Source: Silvibacterium acidisoli
GTDB taxonomy: Bacteria > Acidobacteriota > Terriglobia > Terriglobales > Acidobacteriaceae
Direction: 5' to 3'
DNA: 64,000 nt
Assembly (NCBI GenBank): GCA_022870745.1
Contig: CP085323.1
Coordinates: 1,302,001 to 1,366,000, forward strand
The notes beneath the pieces are model-generated. The model was not told the DNA's origin, searched no databases, and saw only the letters and a program-made list of their open reading frames with translations. Numbering within the stretch: the stretch's first letter is position 1; every line of letters starts with the position of its first letter. The position numbers were made by a program, and so were the translations under genes. Of the stretch, positions 28,606 through 36,827 are shown one piece after another.

Positions 28606-30450
28606 ATGAACATCTCCATCGATCGCCGCGCCTTCCTGGCTGTTTCAAGCCGCCTCGGACTAGCCTCCACGCTGCTTCCCGGCACTCTCTACACCCTCGC
28701 CGCCCAGGCGCAGCAAACACAGCACGAGCCTGTGAAGATCACTCCGGAGATGGTCGATGCCGCGGCCGCGCTGGCCGGCATCACCATTACGCCCGAGCAT
28801 CGCCAGATGTTGCTCGAAGGCCTGAACGATCTGCGCAAGGGCTACGAAAAGATCCGCGAGCTGCATCTGCTGAATAGTGTCGCTCCGGCTTTTGTCTTCG
28901 ATCCGCTACCGGCGGGCGCGACTGTCGACTCCGAGAAGAAGAAGCCTGTTTACAGCGCCGCTACGGCAACGATGCCTGCAAATCTGGAGGACCTGGCCTT
29001 CGCGACCATCCCCGAGCTGGCCGACTTAATCCGCAGGAAGAAAGTCTCCTCGACCGACTTTACCGGGATGTACATCGCCCGGTTGCGAAAGTACGATCCG
29101 CTGCTGCACTTCGCCGTAACGATTACCGAAGAACGCGCAATGACGCAGGCGCGTGAGGCGGATCGCGAAATCGCAGCGGGTAAGTATCGCGGGCCCCTGC
29201 ATGGATTGCCGTGGGGCGCGAAGGACCTGCTCGCAGTGAAGGGCTACCCGACTACATGGGGTGCGGGCGGCTTCGAAAAACAATCCTTCGAGCAGGATGC
29301 GACCGTCGTACAACGCCTCGATGCAGCGGGAGCCGTGCTGATCGCAAAAACTACACTCGGAGCCCTGGCAATGGGCGACAAATGGTTCGGCGGACGCACG
29401 CGCAATCCGTGGAATCCGAAGCAGGGATCGAGCGGATCGTCCGCCGGTTCGGCCTCGGCAACCTCCGCTGGCTGCGTGGCGTTTGCCATTGGGTCAGAGA
29501 CGCTTGGATCGATCTCATCTCCCTCGACACGCTGCGGCGTGACAGGTCTGCGTCCGACCTTTGGCTTCGTGCCCCGCACCGGCGCGATGGCATTGAGCTG
29601 GACGATGGACAAGCTTGGCCCCATCTGCCGCGCCGTCGAAGATTGCGCGATGGTTCTCGAGGCGATTCATGGCCCAGATGGCGAAGACCGCTCCGTGCGC
29701 AACGCGGCCTTTAACTGGAACGCTGACCTTGACTGGAAATCTCTTCGTGTCGGTTACATCGCGAGCGAGTTCGAGGCCGAGAAGCCCGAAGCACAGCACG
29801 ACGAAAAGCAGCCGCTTACCGAGGCAGATAAAAAGAAACGTCTCGAAGCAGCAGCCGCACAGGCGCGCCGCGATTACGACCGCAGGTACGACCTGGCGGC
29901 TCTCGACAAGCTGCGCTCCATGGGTGTGCACCTTCAAGAGTTGAAGCTTCCCGATCTGCCTTACGGCGCGATGTCTTCGCTGCTTACTGCCGAAGCTGCG
30001 GCGGCTTTTGACGACCTCACACTCTCGGGCCGGGACAACCTGCTGACGGAGCAGAGCGACGAAGACTGGCCGAATCTCTTTCGCCTTCATCGCTTTTATC
30101 CGGCAGTCGAGTACATCCAGGCAAACCGCGCCCGCATGCTGGCGATCACCGAGTTTTCAAAGCTCTTTGAACAGGTTGACGTGATCGTAGCGGCGAGCAA
30201 CAGCGAACAGCTTGTCGTGACCAACCTGACCGGGCATCCGGCAGTGATCGTTCCCAACGGCCTGCGCGGAGCGGATGCGCCGAAGCCGCCGGCGGTCGAT
30301 ACCGGCAACGATGACCAGATTGGCGGCCCCGGAACTCCGGTGAGCCTGACGTTCCTGGGCTCGCATTATCAGGACGCGAAGCTCTGCTCCTTTGCCCGCG
30401 CATATCAACAGGCGACAGGCTTCGAAAAGCTGCACCCGAAGCTTGGTTGA
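28606..30450 (+). CDS. Tat-exported amidase (amidase signature family)
   Basis: A 614-residue amidase. The N-terminus has a twin-arginine signal (DRRAFLAVSS) with a cut near AAQAQ. The catalytic Ser-cisSer-Lys triad is K206 (WGAKDLL), S279 (GSSGSSAG) and S302 (GSETLGSISSP). A roughly 90-residue helical region precedes the amidase fold. A Lys/Glu-rich insertion (about 385-425) is an extra. Export suggests hydrolysis of amides outside the cytoplasm. The amidase, the ABC ATPase, the TauE permease and the DUF971 gene follow each other closely on one strand. Confidence 0.88.
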   Translation: MNISIDRRAFLAVSSRLGLASTLLPGTLYTLAAQAQQTQHEPVKITPEMVDAAAALAGITITPEHRQMLLEGLNDLRKGYEKIRELHLLNSVAPAFVFDPLPAGATVDSEKKKPVYSAATATMPANLEDLAFATIPELADLIRRKKVSSTDFTGMYIARLRKYDPLLHFAVTITEERAMTQAREADREIAAGKYRGPLHGLPWGAKDLLAVKGYPTTWGAGGFEKQSFEQDATVVQRLDAAGAVLIAKTTLGALAMGDKWFGGRTRNPWNPKQGSSGSSAGSASATSAGCVAFAIGSETLGSISSPSTRCGVTGLRPTFGFVPRTGAMALSWTMDKLGPICRAVEDCAMVLEAIHGPDGEDRSVRNAAFNWNADLDWKSLRVGYIASEFEAEKPEAQHDEKQPLTEADKKKRLEAAAAQARRDYDRRYDLAALDKLRSMGVHLQELKLPDLPYGAMSSLLTAEAAAAFDDLTLSGRDNLLTEQSDEDWPNLFRLHRFYPAVEYIQANRARMLAITEFSKLFEQVDVIVAASNSEQLVVTNLTGHPAVIVPNGLRGADAPKPPAVDTGNDDQIGGPGTPVSLTFLGSHYQDAKLCSFARAYQQATGFEKLHPKLG

Positions 30451-30486
30451 CTTGCCGGATAGCGGCCAAGCCGCTACCTTGCATCT

Positions 30487-31248
30487 ATGCCCTTGCTCGA
30501 AGCGCGCAATCTTTCGAAAAGCTACGGTGCCGATGCGCTCGTCGTTGACGACGTGTCGTTCTCGATCGCGAAAGGCGCCACGCTCGGGCTGGTGGGCGAG
30601 TCAGGCTCGGGCAAGTCGACCATTGCTCGCATGGTGCTGGGGCTGATCGAGCCGACCTCGGGCGAAGTCACCTTCGATGGCGAATCCATTACGAAAGCAT
30701 CCACGCGGGCCATGCGTGCGCTTCGCCGCCGTGTACAGGTGGTCTTTCAGGATCCCTTTGCAGCGCTCAATCCGCGGATGAAGATCGCCGATATTGTCGC
30801 CGAGCCGCTCCGGATTCATCGTGCATGTCCTCGCTCCGAGATTCGGCCGCGTACAGCGGAATTGCTGCGCTCCGTGGGCCTCGATGAGTCAGCGCTGCAG
30901 CGCTTTCCTCACGAGTTTTCCGGCGGGCAGCGCCAGCGCATCAACATTGCACGTGCTCTCGCGTTGCGGCCTGAGTTGCTGGTGCTCGACGAACCGGTCT
31001 CCGCGCTGGACGTAAGCGTTGGCGCGCAGATCGTGAACCTGTTGCGCGATCTGCAACGCGAGCATCAGCTGACGTATCTCTTCATCTCGCACTCCATGCC
31101 GCTGGTGCGCTACCTCTCGACCGACATTGCGGTGCTCTATCGCGGCAGGCTCGTCGAGTACGGCACGGCAGCGGAGATCTGCGAAAGTCCTCGTGAAACC
31201 TACACGCGCACGCTATTAGCTGCTACTCCAGAGATCGTGCTGACTTAA
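30487..31248 (+). CDS. ABC transporter ATP-binding protein, oligopeptide (DppF/OppF) type
   Basis: A 253-residue ABC ATPase. Walker A is GESGSGKST (37-45), the Q-loop lies in VFQDPFAALNPRM, the signature is FSGGQRQRI, and Walker B is LLVLDEPVSALD, then the H-loop ISHSM. The ALNPR motif and overall pattern place it with peptide/nickel importers (DppF). The usual DppB/C permeases, binding protein and DppD are absent here, so it is an orphan subunit whose partners must be elsewhere. It lies 36 bases after the exported amidase, a plausible functional link. Confidence 0.88.
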   Translation: MPLLEARNLSKSYGADALVVDDVSFSIAKGATLGLVGESGSGKSTIARMVLGLIEPTSGEVTFDGESITKASTRAMRALRRRVQVVFQDPFAALNPRMKIADIVAEPLRIHRACPRSEIRPRTAELLRSVGLDESALQRFPHEFSGGQRQRINIARALALRPELLVLDEPVSALDVSVGAQIVNLLRDLQREHQLTYLFISHSMPLVRYLSTDIAVLYRGRLVEYGTAAEICESPRETYTRTLLAATPEIVLT

Positions 31249-31260
31249 CATGAAGACAGC

Positions 31261-32043
31261 ATGATTCACTGGGATCTGGCGGGCATCTGGCTCGTGATTG
31301 CATCTTTTCTCGCGGGCTGCCTGAATGCGATGGCGGGTGGCGGATCGTTTCTTTCCTTCCCTGCCCTGCTCGGCATCGGAGTGCCGCCGATCCAAGCGAA
31401 TGCAACGAACACCGTCGCGCTCTGGCCGGGCCAGTTCACCTCGATCGCTGCCTACTTCGAAGATCTGAAGCATAACCTGAAGCTCGTCTGGCCGCTGGGC
31501 CTCTCTGCCATCGTGGGCGGCAGCGCCGGCAGCATCGTCCTGCTGCGAACGAAGCAGGGAACGTTCCTGCACCTCGTCCCGTGGCTGCTGCTGATCGCGG
31601 CGACACTCTTTTCCGTCAGCGGACCAGTCTCGCGCTGGCTGCAGCAAAGGACACGCTCGCAACGCGCCGCCGATTCGCATCCGAGCTTTCTGCCGCTGAT
31701 GTTTTTCGTCGCCATCGTCTGCTTCTACATCGGCTACTTCGGAGCAGGCGCGGGCTTTCTCATCATGTCTGTACTGGCACTCTTCGGCATTCAGAACATC
31801 AACCAGATCAACGCGCTGAAAGTCGTGACGACCACGCTCGCGAACGGCGTCGCTGTGCTCATCTTTATCGCGCGCCACCAGGTGCTGTGGCAGCATTGCC
31901 TGCTCATGATGGTTACCGGCGCGATCGGCGGCTATCTCGGCGGACGCGGCGCGCGCCGGCTCGATCCCCGGCTTGCACGCGCATTTGTCACCATCATCGG
32001 CTTTTCGATGGCGGGATATTTCTTCTGGAAGGTCTATCGCTGA
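31261..32043 (+). CDS. TauE/SafE-family sulfite exporter-like permease
   Basis: A 260-residue integral membrane protein with about eight helices in two repeats. The repeat starts are GGGSFLSFPALLGIG and GAGAGFLIMSVLALFGI, the family hallmark. Relatives export sulfite or sulfoacetate or carry organosulfonates. The substrate is not determined. It follows the ABC ATPase by 12 bases and precedes a DUF971 gene. Confidence 0.88.
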   Translation: MIHWDLAGIWLVIASFLAGCLNAMAGGGSFLSFPALLGIGVPPIQANATNTVALWPGQFTSIAAYFEDLKHNLKLVWPLGLSAIVGGSAGSIVLLRTKQGTFLHLVPWLLLIAATLFSVSGPVSRWLQQRTRSQRAADSHPSFLPLMFFVAIVCFYIGYFGAGAGFLIMSVLALFGIQNINQINALKVVTTTLANGVAVLIFIARHQVLWQHCLLMMVTGAIGGYLGGRGARRLDPRLARAFVTIIGFSMAGYFFWKVYR

Positions 32044-32074
32044 AGCGCGCACTGATTTCTGAGAAAATAAAAGC

Positions 32075-32479
32075 ATGAGCCACGAGGGGATTCGCATCGT
32101 CAATGCCGAGCAGGCGCGCCGTGAAGACCAGGCCGCGCATGAGTTGCCGCGCGAGATGATCACCCCGGTCAAGGTGCGCGTTCATAAGTCGGAAGGCACC
32201 GGCATGGAAATCGAATGGCAGGACGGACACAAGAGCTCGTGGACCTTCGGATGGCTTCGCAATGGCTGCCCCTGCGCGACCTGCCACGATGAGCGCGAGA
32301 AAGCAGGCCGTGCCCCCGGCGAGCCCGTAGCAAAGCCTGCGGCCCTGCTGCCCATGTACCAGGCGCCCCCTCGCCCTGACGTCGTAACGCCGGTCGGCCG
32401 TTACGCGATCAGCTTCGAGTGGAATGACGGGCACAAGAGCGGCATCTACTCCTGGGATTATCTGCGCCGCCACGGCTGA
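32075..32479 (+). CDS. DUF971 (GBBH-like N-terminal) domain protein
   Basis: A 134-residue protein. The DUF971 fold is recognised by IEWQDGHKSSWTFGWLRNGCPCATC, with the cysteine group CPCATC, and the end ISFEWNDGHKSGIYSWDYLR. In gamma-butyrobetaine hydroxylases this domain binds zinc. Stand-alone DUF971 proteins are linked to iron-sulfur assembly factors (Mrp/ApbC), but no such gene is adjacent. The function is therefore unknown. Confidence 0.85.
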   Translation: MSHEGIRIVNAEQARREDQAAHELPREMITPVKVRVHKSEGTGMEIEWQDGHKSSWTFGWLRNGCPCATCHDEREKAGRAPGEPVAKPAALLPMYQAPPRPDVVTPVGRYAISFEWNDGHKSGIYSWDYLRRHG

Positions 32480-32487
32480 CGCGCGCC

Positions 32488-33090
32488 TTACTCCGCCAGT
32501 TTTTGCAGGGTCTGCTGTCCGGCTGCTTCGGGATCTTCATTCCAGGCTTTTTCTACAAGCTGCAAGGCTTCTTCCACGGTGTACGCAACGAGAATCAGGC
32601 CTCGATTCTTCTGCTTCAGGAAACCTTCAGTGACAGCGGTGTCCAGAAATTTCAGCAGCCCGTCGTAGTAGCCGCGGATGTTCAGCAGCACGCAAGGCTT
32701 GCGATGAATACGCAACTGGGCCCAGGTGACAATCTCCATAAACTCATCGAGCGTTCCGTAGCCGCCGGGCAAAGCGATGAATGCACTCGCACGCTCGGCC
32801 ATCAGCGCCTTGCGCTCGTGCATGGTGCGAACCACGATCAACTCGGTCACGTGGCGTGCGGCAATTTCACGATCCATCAGCACGTCGGGAATGACGCCGA
32901 ATACCGGGCCGCCTGCGGCGAGAACAGCTTCCGCGACAGCACCCATGGTGCCGACCGTCGCTCCGCCATAAACAAGTCCGTATCTACACTGAGCGATTCT
33001 GCTGCCCAGTTTGGCGGCAGTTGCGAGGTATTCCGGAGAAGCGCCATCAGCCGAGCCGCAGAAGACACAGATGGATTTCAGTTCACTCAT
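32488..33090 (-). CDS. LOG-family nucleoside 5'-monophosphate phosphoribohydrolase
   Basis: A 200-residue TIGR00730/lysine-decarboxylase-like fold protein. The signature PGGYGTLDE is at 108-116, with MHERKALM at 90-97. LOG enzymes release free bases from nucleotide monophosphates, including cytokinin activation in plants; in bacteria the role is a nucleotide clean-up. I start at ATG 33090. An in-frame TTG at 33111 would overlap the toxin gene's end. It is immediately downstream of the VapC-like gene on the same strand. Confidence 0.88.
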   Translation of the reverse strand: MSELKSICVFCGSADGASPEYLATAAKLGSRIAQCRYGLVYGGATVGTMGAVAEAVLAAGGPVFGVIPDVLMDREIAARHVTELIVVRTMHERKALMAERASAFIALPGGYGTLDEFMEIVTWAQLRIHRKPCVLLNIRGYYDGLLKFLDTAVTEGFLKQKNRGLILVAYTVEEALQLVEKAWNEDPEAAGQQTLQKLAE

Positions 33091-33107
33091 GCGGCCAGTG
33101 TAGCGCG

Positions 33108-33503
33108 TCAACGTAACAGGCGCATTTTCGCGGTCTTCGCAGCGTTTTGATCGAAGGTAGCGGTGTAATCGCAGCCGGCCGCTGCTCCGAGCTGTTCGAT
33201 TAAGCAGTCAGCGAACCCTGCCTTCGATTGCCGGAACTGCTGCAGCGCGCTGCGCACATTCGCAGCCTGCTCGATCACTAGCTCACGCGAGCGCAGCATG
33301 TTTTCAAGCAGCGTCGCAATGGTCGGCCGATCCACTTCATAATTTCTGACCAGCACCCAGACCAGCTCCACCAATGCGATGAGCGAGACAAATCCCGGAC
33401 GCTCCGAAGAGAGCGAGCTCATCAATGCATTCGCACGTGCAGACTGGGCCGAATCGTCCTGCTGAAAATAGCGGACGAGAACGTTCGTATCGAGACCGAT
33501 CAT
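33108..33503 (-). CDS. PIN-domain toxin, VapC-like
   Basis: A 131-residue PIN ribonuclease. The four acidic metal-site residues are visible: D5 (GLDTN), E46 (LVELVWVL), D99 (GFADCLI) and D118 (TFDQN). The start ATG overlaps the stop of the upstream antitoxin gene by four bases. PIN toxins cleave tRNA or rRNA to arrest growth. All active-site residues are intact, so it is likely functional. Confidence 0.9.
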   Translation of the reverse strand: MIGLDTNVLVRYFQQDDSAQSARANALMSSLSSERPGFVSLIALVELVWVLVRNYEVDRPTIATLLENMLRSRELVIEQAANVRSALQQFRQSKAGFADCLIEQLGAAAGCDYTATFDQNAAKTAKMRLLR

Positions 33504-33748
33504 CGCGACGCGGATGCCCCTTCTTCGGCGATCGCCTCATTCATCTCCTCGATCGACACCGTGCGTTTCGCTTTCGGCAAGATCCCTTTCAAGGAAAGCA
33601 CTGAAACCGTGGACGGGATCACTTCGTAATGTCCAGTCGTCTCATTCCTGACGAAATCGATCCGGTCTCCCGCTTCCAGACCGAGCTCTTCCCTAACCTT
33701 TACCGGGATCGTGACCTGGCCTTTCGAAGTGACTGTCGCAATCGCCAT
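33500..33748 (-). CDS. AbrB/MazE-type antitoxin (VapB-like)
   Basis: An 82-residue SpoVT-AbrB DNA-binding protein starting MAIATVTSKGQVTIPVKVREELGL, the swapped-hairpin motif. The C-terminal half would bind and block the toxin. The ATG at 33748 is six bases after AAGGAG; a GTG at 33751 is too close. The 4-bp overlap with vapC indicates translational coupling. The operon is probably autoregulated at the region 33760-33800. Confidence 0.9.
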   Translation of the reverse strand: MAIATVTSKGQVTIPVKVREELGLEAGDRIDFVRNETTGHYEVIPSTVSVLSLKGILPKAKRTVSIEEMNEAIAEEGASASR

Positions 33749-33870
33749 CACCGTCTCCTTACTTTTATTTTACTCCTTACTTATGGGTAAGGCGTACAAG
33801 TCGCGCCATCGATTCCCACCCTGATCAGCGGTACACTGGAGATAGCCCAACACACTGGAAGCCTTCCCCA

Positions 33871-36549
33871 TTGCAGCATTTACTCGAAAAAATGAACCCC
33901 CAGCAGCGCGAGGCCACGGAAACGGTCGATGGCCCGCTGCTCATACTTGCGGGCGCCGGCTCGGGCAAGACGCGCGTGATCACGCACCGCATCGCCTACC
34001 TGATCCAGGAGCGCGGCGTTGCGCCGGATTCGATCCTCGCCGTCACGTTTACCAACAAGGCTTCGAAGGAGATGGGCGAGCGCATCGAGAAGCTCATCGG
34101 GCACTCCACGCTGGCGAAGCCGGTCGTTGCGACCTTCCACTCGTTCTGCGTGCGCATGCTGCGCCGCGACATCGAAGCGCTGCGCATCGGCAACGACGGC
34201 CTGACGAAAGATTTTGCGATCTACGACGAGAGCGACCAGCAGGCCGTAGTGAAGGCGGCCATGCGCCGCATGGGCCTCGACGACAAGCAACTGACGCCGC
34301 GCATCGTGCTCTCGAAAATTTCGTGGGCGAAGAACCACATGGTCGATCCGCAGGAGTACTACCTGAACTCCGCAGACCCGAACAGCGAGCGCATCGCCCA
34401 CATCTACGAGGCCTATCGCAAGGAGCTGCGCAAGAACAACGCCCTCGACTTCGACGACCTCCTGCTCGAGGCCGTGCGCCTGCTCAAATCATCCGGCGAA
34501 ACGCGCGAGCGCTACAACCGCCGCTATCGCTACCTGCTGATCGACGAGTACCAGGACACCAACCGCCCGCAGTACGAGCTGATGAAGCTGCTGTCAGGTG
34601 AGGCAAAGAACGTCTGCGTCGTCGGCGACGAAGACCAGAGCATTTACTCCTGGCGCGGCGCGGACATTCGCAACATCCTCGAATTCGAGAAGGATTTTCC
34701 TGACTCGAAAACCATCCGCCTGGAGCAGAACTACCGCTCGACGCAGATCATCCTCGAGGCCGCAGGATCGGTCGTTTCGCGCAACACCCAGCGCAAGGGC
34801 AAAGAGCTGTGGACCTCGCGCGAAGGCGGTTCGCTGATCGGCTACTACGAGGCTCCCGACGGCGAAAATGAAGCGCTCTTCATCGCCGACAGCCTGCAGA
34901 AATACCTGCGTAAGGCCGGGCAGGAAGAAGATCAGCCCCGCGCTGCCGTTCTCTACCGCACCAACTCGCAGTCGCGACTGGTGGAAGAAGCGCTGCGCCG
35001 CTACGGCATCAGCTACACGATGGTCGGCGGCTTCTCGTTCTATGACCGCGCTGAAATCAAGGATCTGCTCTCGTACCTCAAACTCGTCCAGAACCCGAAC
35101 GACTCGATCTCGCTGCAGCGCGTCATCAACACGCCCGCTCGCGGCATCGGTAAGACAACGCTTGAGACCCTTGAACGCCTGGCGCTTGAAACCGGCATCA
35201 GCACCTGGGAGGCGATCCGTCGCGCGCTCCGGGAACGCCTGCTACCTTCGCGTGCGCTGATTGCGCTCGACAGCTTCTACCGGCTCATCGAAGACGCCCG
35301 CGCCATGCTGGCTCCGGGCTTTGCCGAAAAGCTGGAAGCCGACGTCGCCGGCGAAGCCGCGGAAGACTCCGACACCGGCTTCGATTTCGGCGCAAGCGAC
35401 GCAGCCGAGGAAAGTACCGACGATATCAGCTTCGACTTCGGGGACGATTCCCAGGGCATGCTCGCGCTTTCCGAGCCTGAGCCGATCGACGCCGCCGCAT
35501 TCAACCCCTTTGCGGAAGAGCCCCAGGTGAAACACGCGGCTCCGCAGGGTAAATCGAAGCTCGAACGTCCCCAGGCAGCAGATCAGGCCGAGGCCGTTCC
35601 CGGCTTCCGCGCGCCGGGCGACGCCGCAACCCTGCCGGAGCTGATCAAGTTCCTCAACGATCGCAGCGGATACATCCGCTCGCTCGAAGAGGAATCCACG
35701 CCGGAAGCCTTCTCGCGTATCGAAAACCTGAAGGAACTGGCCAACGCGGCCCAGGATGCGCAGGAGCGCGGAGAAACGCTGGCCGAGTTCCTCGACCATG
35801 CCGCGCTGGTCAGCGATACCGACCAGTACAAGCCAGACGCGCGCGTAACGCTCATGACGCTGCACGCGGCCAAGGGGCTGGAGTTCCCATTCGTCGTGCT
35901 CGCGGGCATGGAAGAGGGACTCTTCCCGCACTCGCGCACGCTGACCGATCCCAACCAGATGGAAGAAGAGCGCCGCCTCTGCTACGTGGGCCTGACCCGC
36001 GCCATGGACACGCTCACCGTCACCCGGGCACGCTACCGCCGCCGCTATGGCAACGATTCTCCCGAAGCCAGCCTGCCTTCGCGCTTCCTCGAAGAGATTC
36101 CCTCCCGCCTGGTCGAGGACATGTCGCCGAAGAATATGTACAGCTCGCCCTCCGAAGGCCGTTACGGCAACGGCCGCGGCAAATACGGGCGCGGCGGCTA
36201 CGACGACGACTCCTCTGGCCGCCATTACAGCTATGAAGACGAGGACCAGAGCTACCGCCAGCCGGCACAGGCCCGTTCCTCGTCGAAGCCGGCGGGGTCG
36301 CTCGACAACATCGCGCAGTTCTTCTCTTCGCGCGGCGCACAGGTGCCGAAATCGGCCAAGATTGATGTTCCCGAACCCACCGGCTCAACCGGCATCAAGA
36401 GCGGCCAGCGCGTCCGGCACCCAAAGTATGGAGAAGGCGTGGTCTTTCGGCGCGAAGGAGACGGGGAAGACGCGAAGATTACGGTACAATTTTCTAAGTT
36501 CGGAGTGAAGAAGCTGGTAGAGAAATTTGCCCAGCTCGAGCGGCTCTAG
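33871..36549 (+). CDS. pcrA: UvrD/PcrA-type SF1A DNA helicase
   Basis: An 892-residue helicase for repair and replication restart. Motif I is AGAGSGKT, motif II is LLIDEYQDTN, then VGDEDQSIYSWRGA, QNYRS and LMTLHAAKGLEF. The C-terminal Tudor-like domain (GQRVRHPKYGEGVVF) that contacts RNA polymerase is present. An acidic, low-complexity insertion at about 485-590 in the 2B region contains two FDFG motifs and is not typical. Start TTG 33871 has GGAAG upstream; ATG 33892 is an alternative. Confidence 0.93.
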   Translation: MQHLLEKMNPQQREATETVDGPLLILAGAGSGKTRVITHRIAYLIQERGVAPDSILAVTFTNKASKEMGERIEKLIGHSTLAKPVVATFHSFCVRMLRRDIEALRIGNDGLTKDFAIYDESDQQAVVKAAMRRMGLDDKQLTPRIVLSKISWAKNHMVDPQEYYLNSADPNSERIAHIYEAYRKELRKNNALDFDDLLLEAVRLLKSSGETRERYNRRYRYLLIDEYQDTNRPQYELMKLLSGEAKNVCVVGDEDQSIYSWRGADIRNILEFEKDFPDSKTIRLEQNYRSTQIILEAAGSVVSRNTQRKGKELWTSREGGSLIGYYEAPDGENEALFIADSLQKYLRKAGQEEDQPRAAVLYRTNSQSRLVEEALRRYGISYTMVGGFSFYDRAEIKDLLSYLKLVQNPNDSISLQRVINTPARGIGKTTLETLERLALETGISTWEAIRRALRERLLPSRALIALDSFYRLIEDARAMLAPGFAEKLEADVAGEAAEDSDTGFDFGASDAAEESTDDISFDFGDDSQGMLALSEPEPIDAAAFNPFAEEPQVKHAAPQGKSKLERPQAADQAEAVPGFRAPGDAATLPELIKFLNDRSGYIRSLEEESTPEAFSRIENLKELANAAQDAQERGETLAEFLDHAALVSDTDQYKPDARVTLMTLHAAKGLEFPFVVLAGMEEGLFPHSRTLTDPNQMEEERRLCYVGLTRAMDTLTVTRARYRRRYGNDSPEASLPSRFLEEIPSRLVEDMSPKNMYSSPSEGRYGNGRGKYGRGGYDDDSSGRHYSYEDEDQSYRQPAQARSSSKPAGSLDNIAQFFSSRGAQVPKSAKIDVPEPTGSTGIKSGQRVRHPKYGEGVVFRREGDGEDAKITVQFSKFGVKKLVEKFAQLERL

Positions 36550-36580
36550 CAGAGCGCTACTCCCATGGATAAGGATTCGA

Positions 36581-36736
36581 ATGGCAAATACGAAAGCAAT
36601 TGAAGACGTACAGGAACGCAAGAAAGTAAAGCGGACAGCCCGCAAGAAGGCTGCTCCCAAGGCAAAGCGCACCGTGCCACGCGGCTCGAACAAGAAGAAG
36701 ACCAAGAAGCTCGCGCGCGGACAGAGCAAGCGCTAG
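36581..36736 (+). CDS. Small highly basic protein (histone-like tail)
   Basis: A 51-residue protein with nearly half of its residues Lys or Arg (ERKKVKRTARKKAAPKAKRT in the middle). AAGGA lies five bases before the ATG, a good ribosome-binding site, and the gene directly follows pcrA (31 bases). It resembles Lys/Ala-rich histone-H1-like tails and small nucleoid proteins, though composition alone cannot prove DNA binding. A hairpin follows the stop. Confidence 0.75.
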   Translation: MANTKAIEDVQERKKVKRTARKKAAPKAKRTVPRGSNKKKTKKLARGQSKR

Positions 36737-36741
36737 GCTTA

Positions 36742-36777
36742 AGCCCGCTCCCGGGGTTTTCTCTCGCGGAGCGGGCT
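36742..36777 (+). terminator. Hairpin after the basic protein gene
   Basis: AGCCCGCTCC (36742-36751) pairs with GGAGCGGGCT (36768-36777), loop 16 bases with four T. The T tract follows within the loop rather than after the stem, so this is a weak terminator call. Confidence 0.4.
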
Positions 36778-36827
36778 ACCTTCCGGATACACTCCCTTTC
36801 ATCATCGTTATTTGAGGAGCCGGACAC

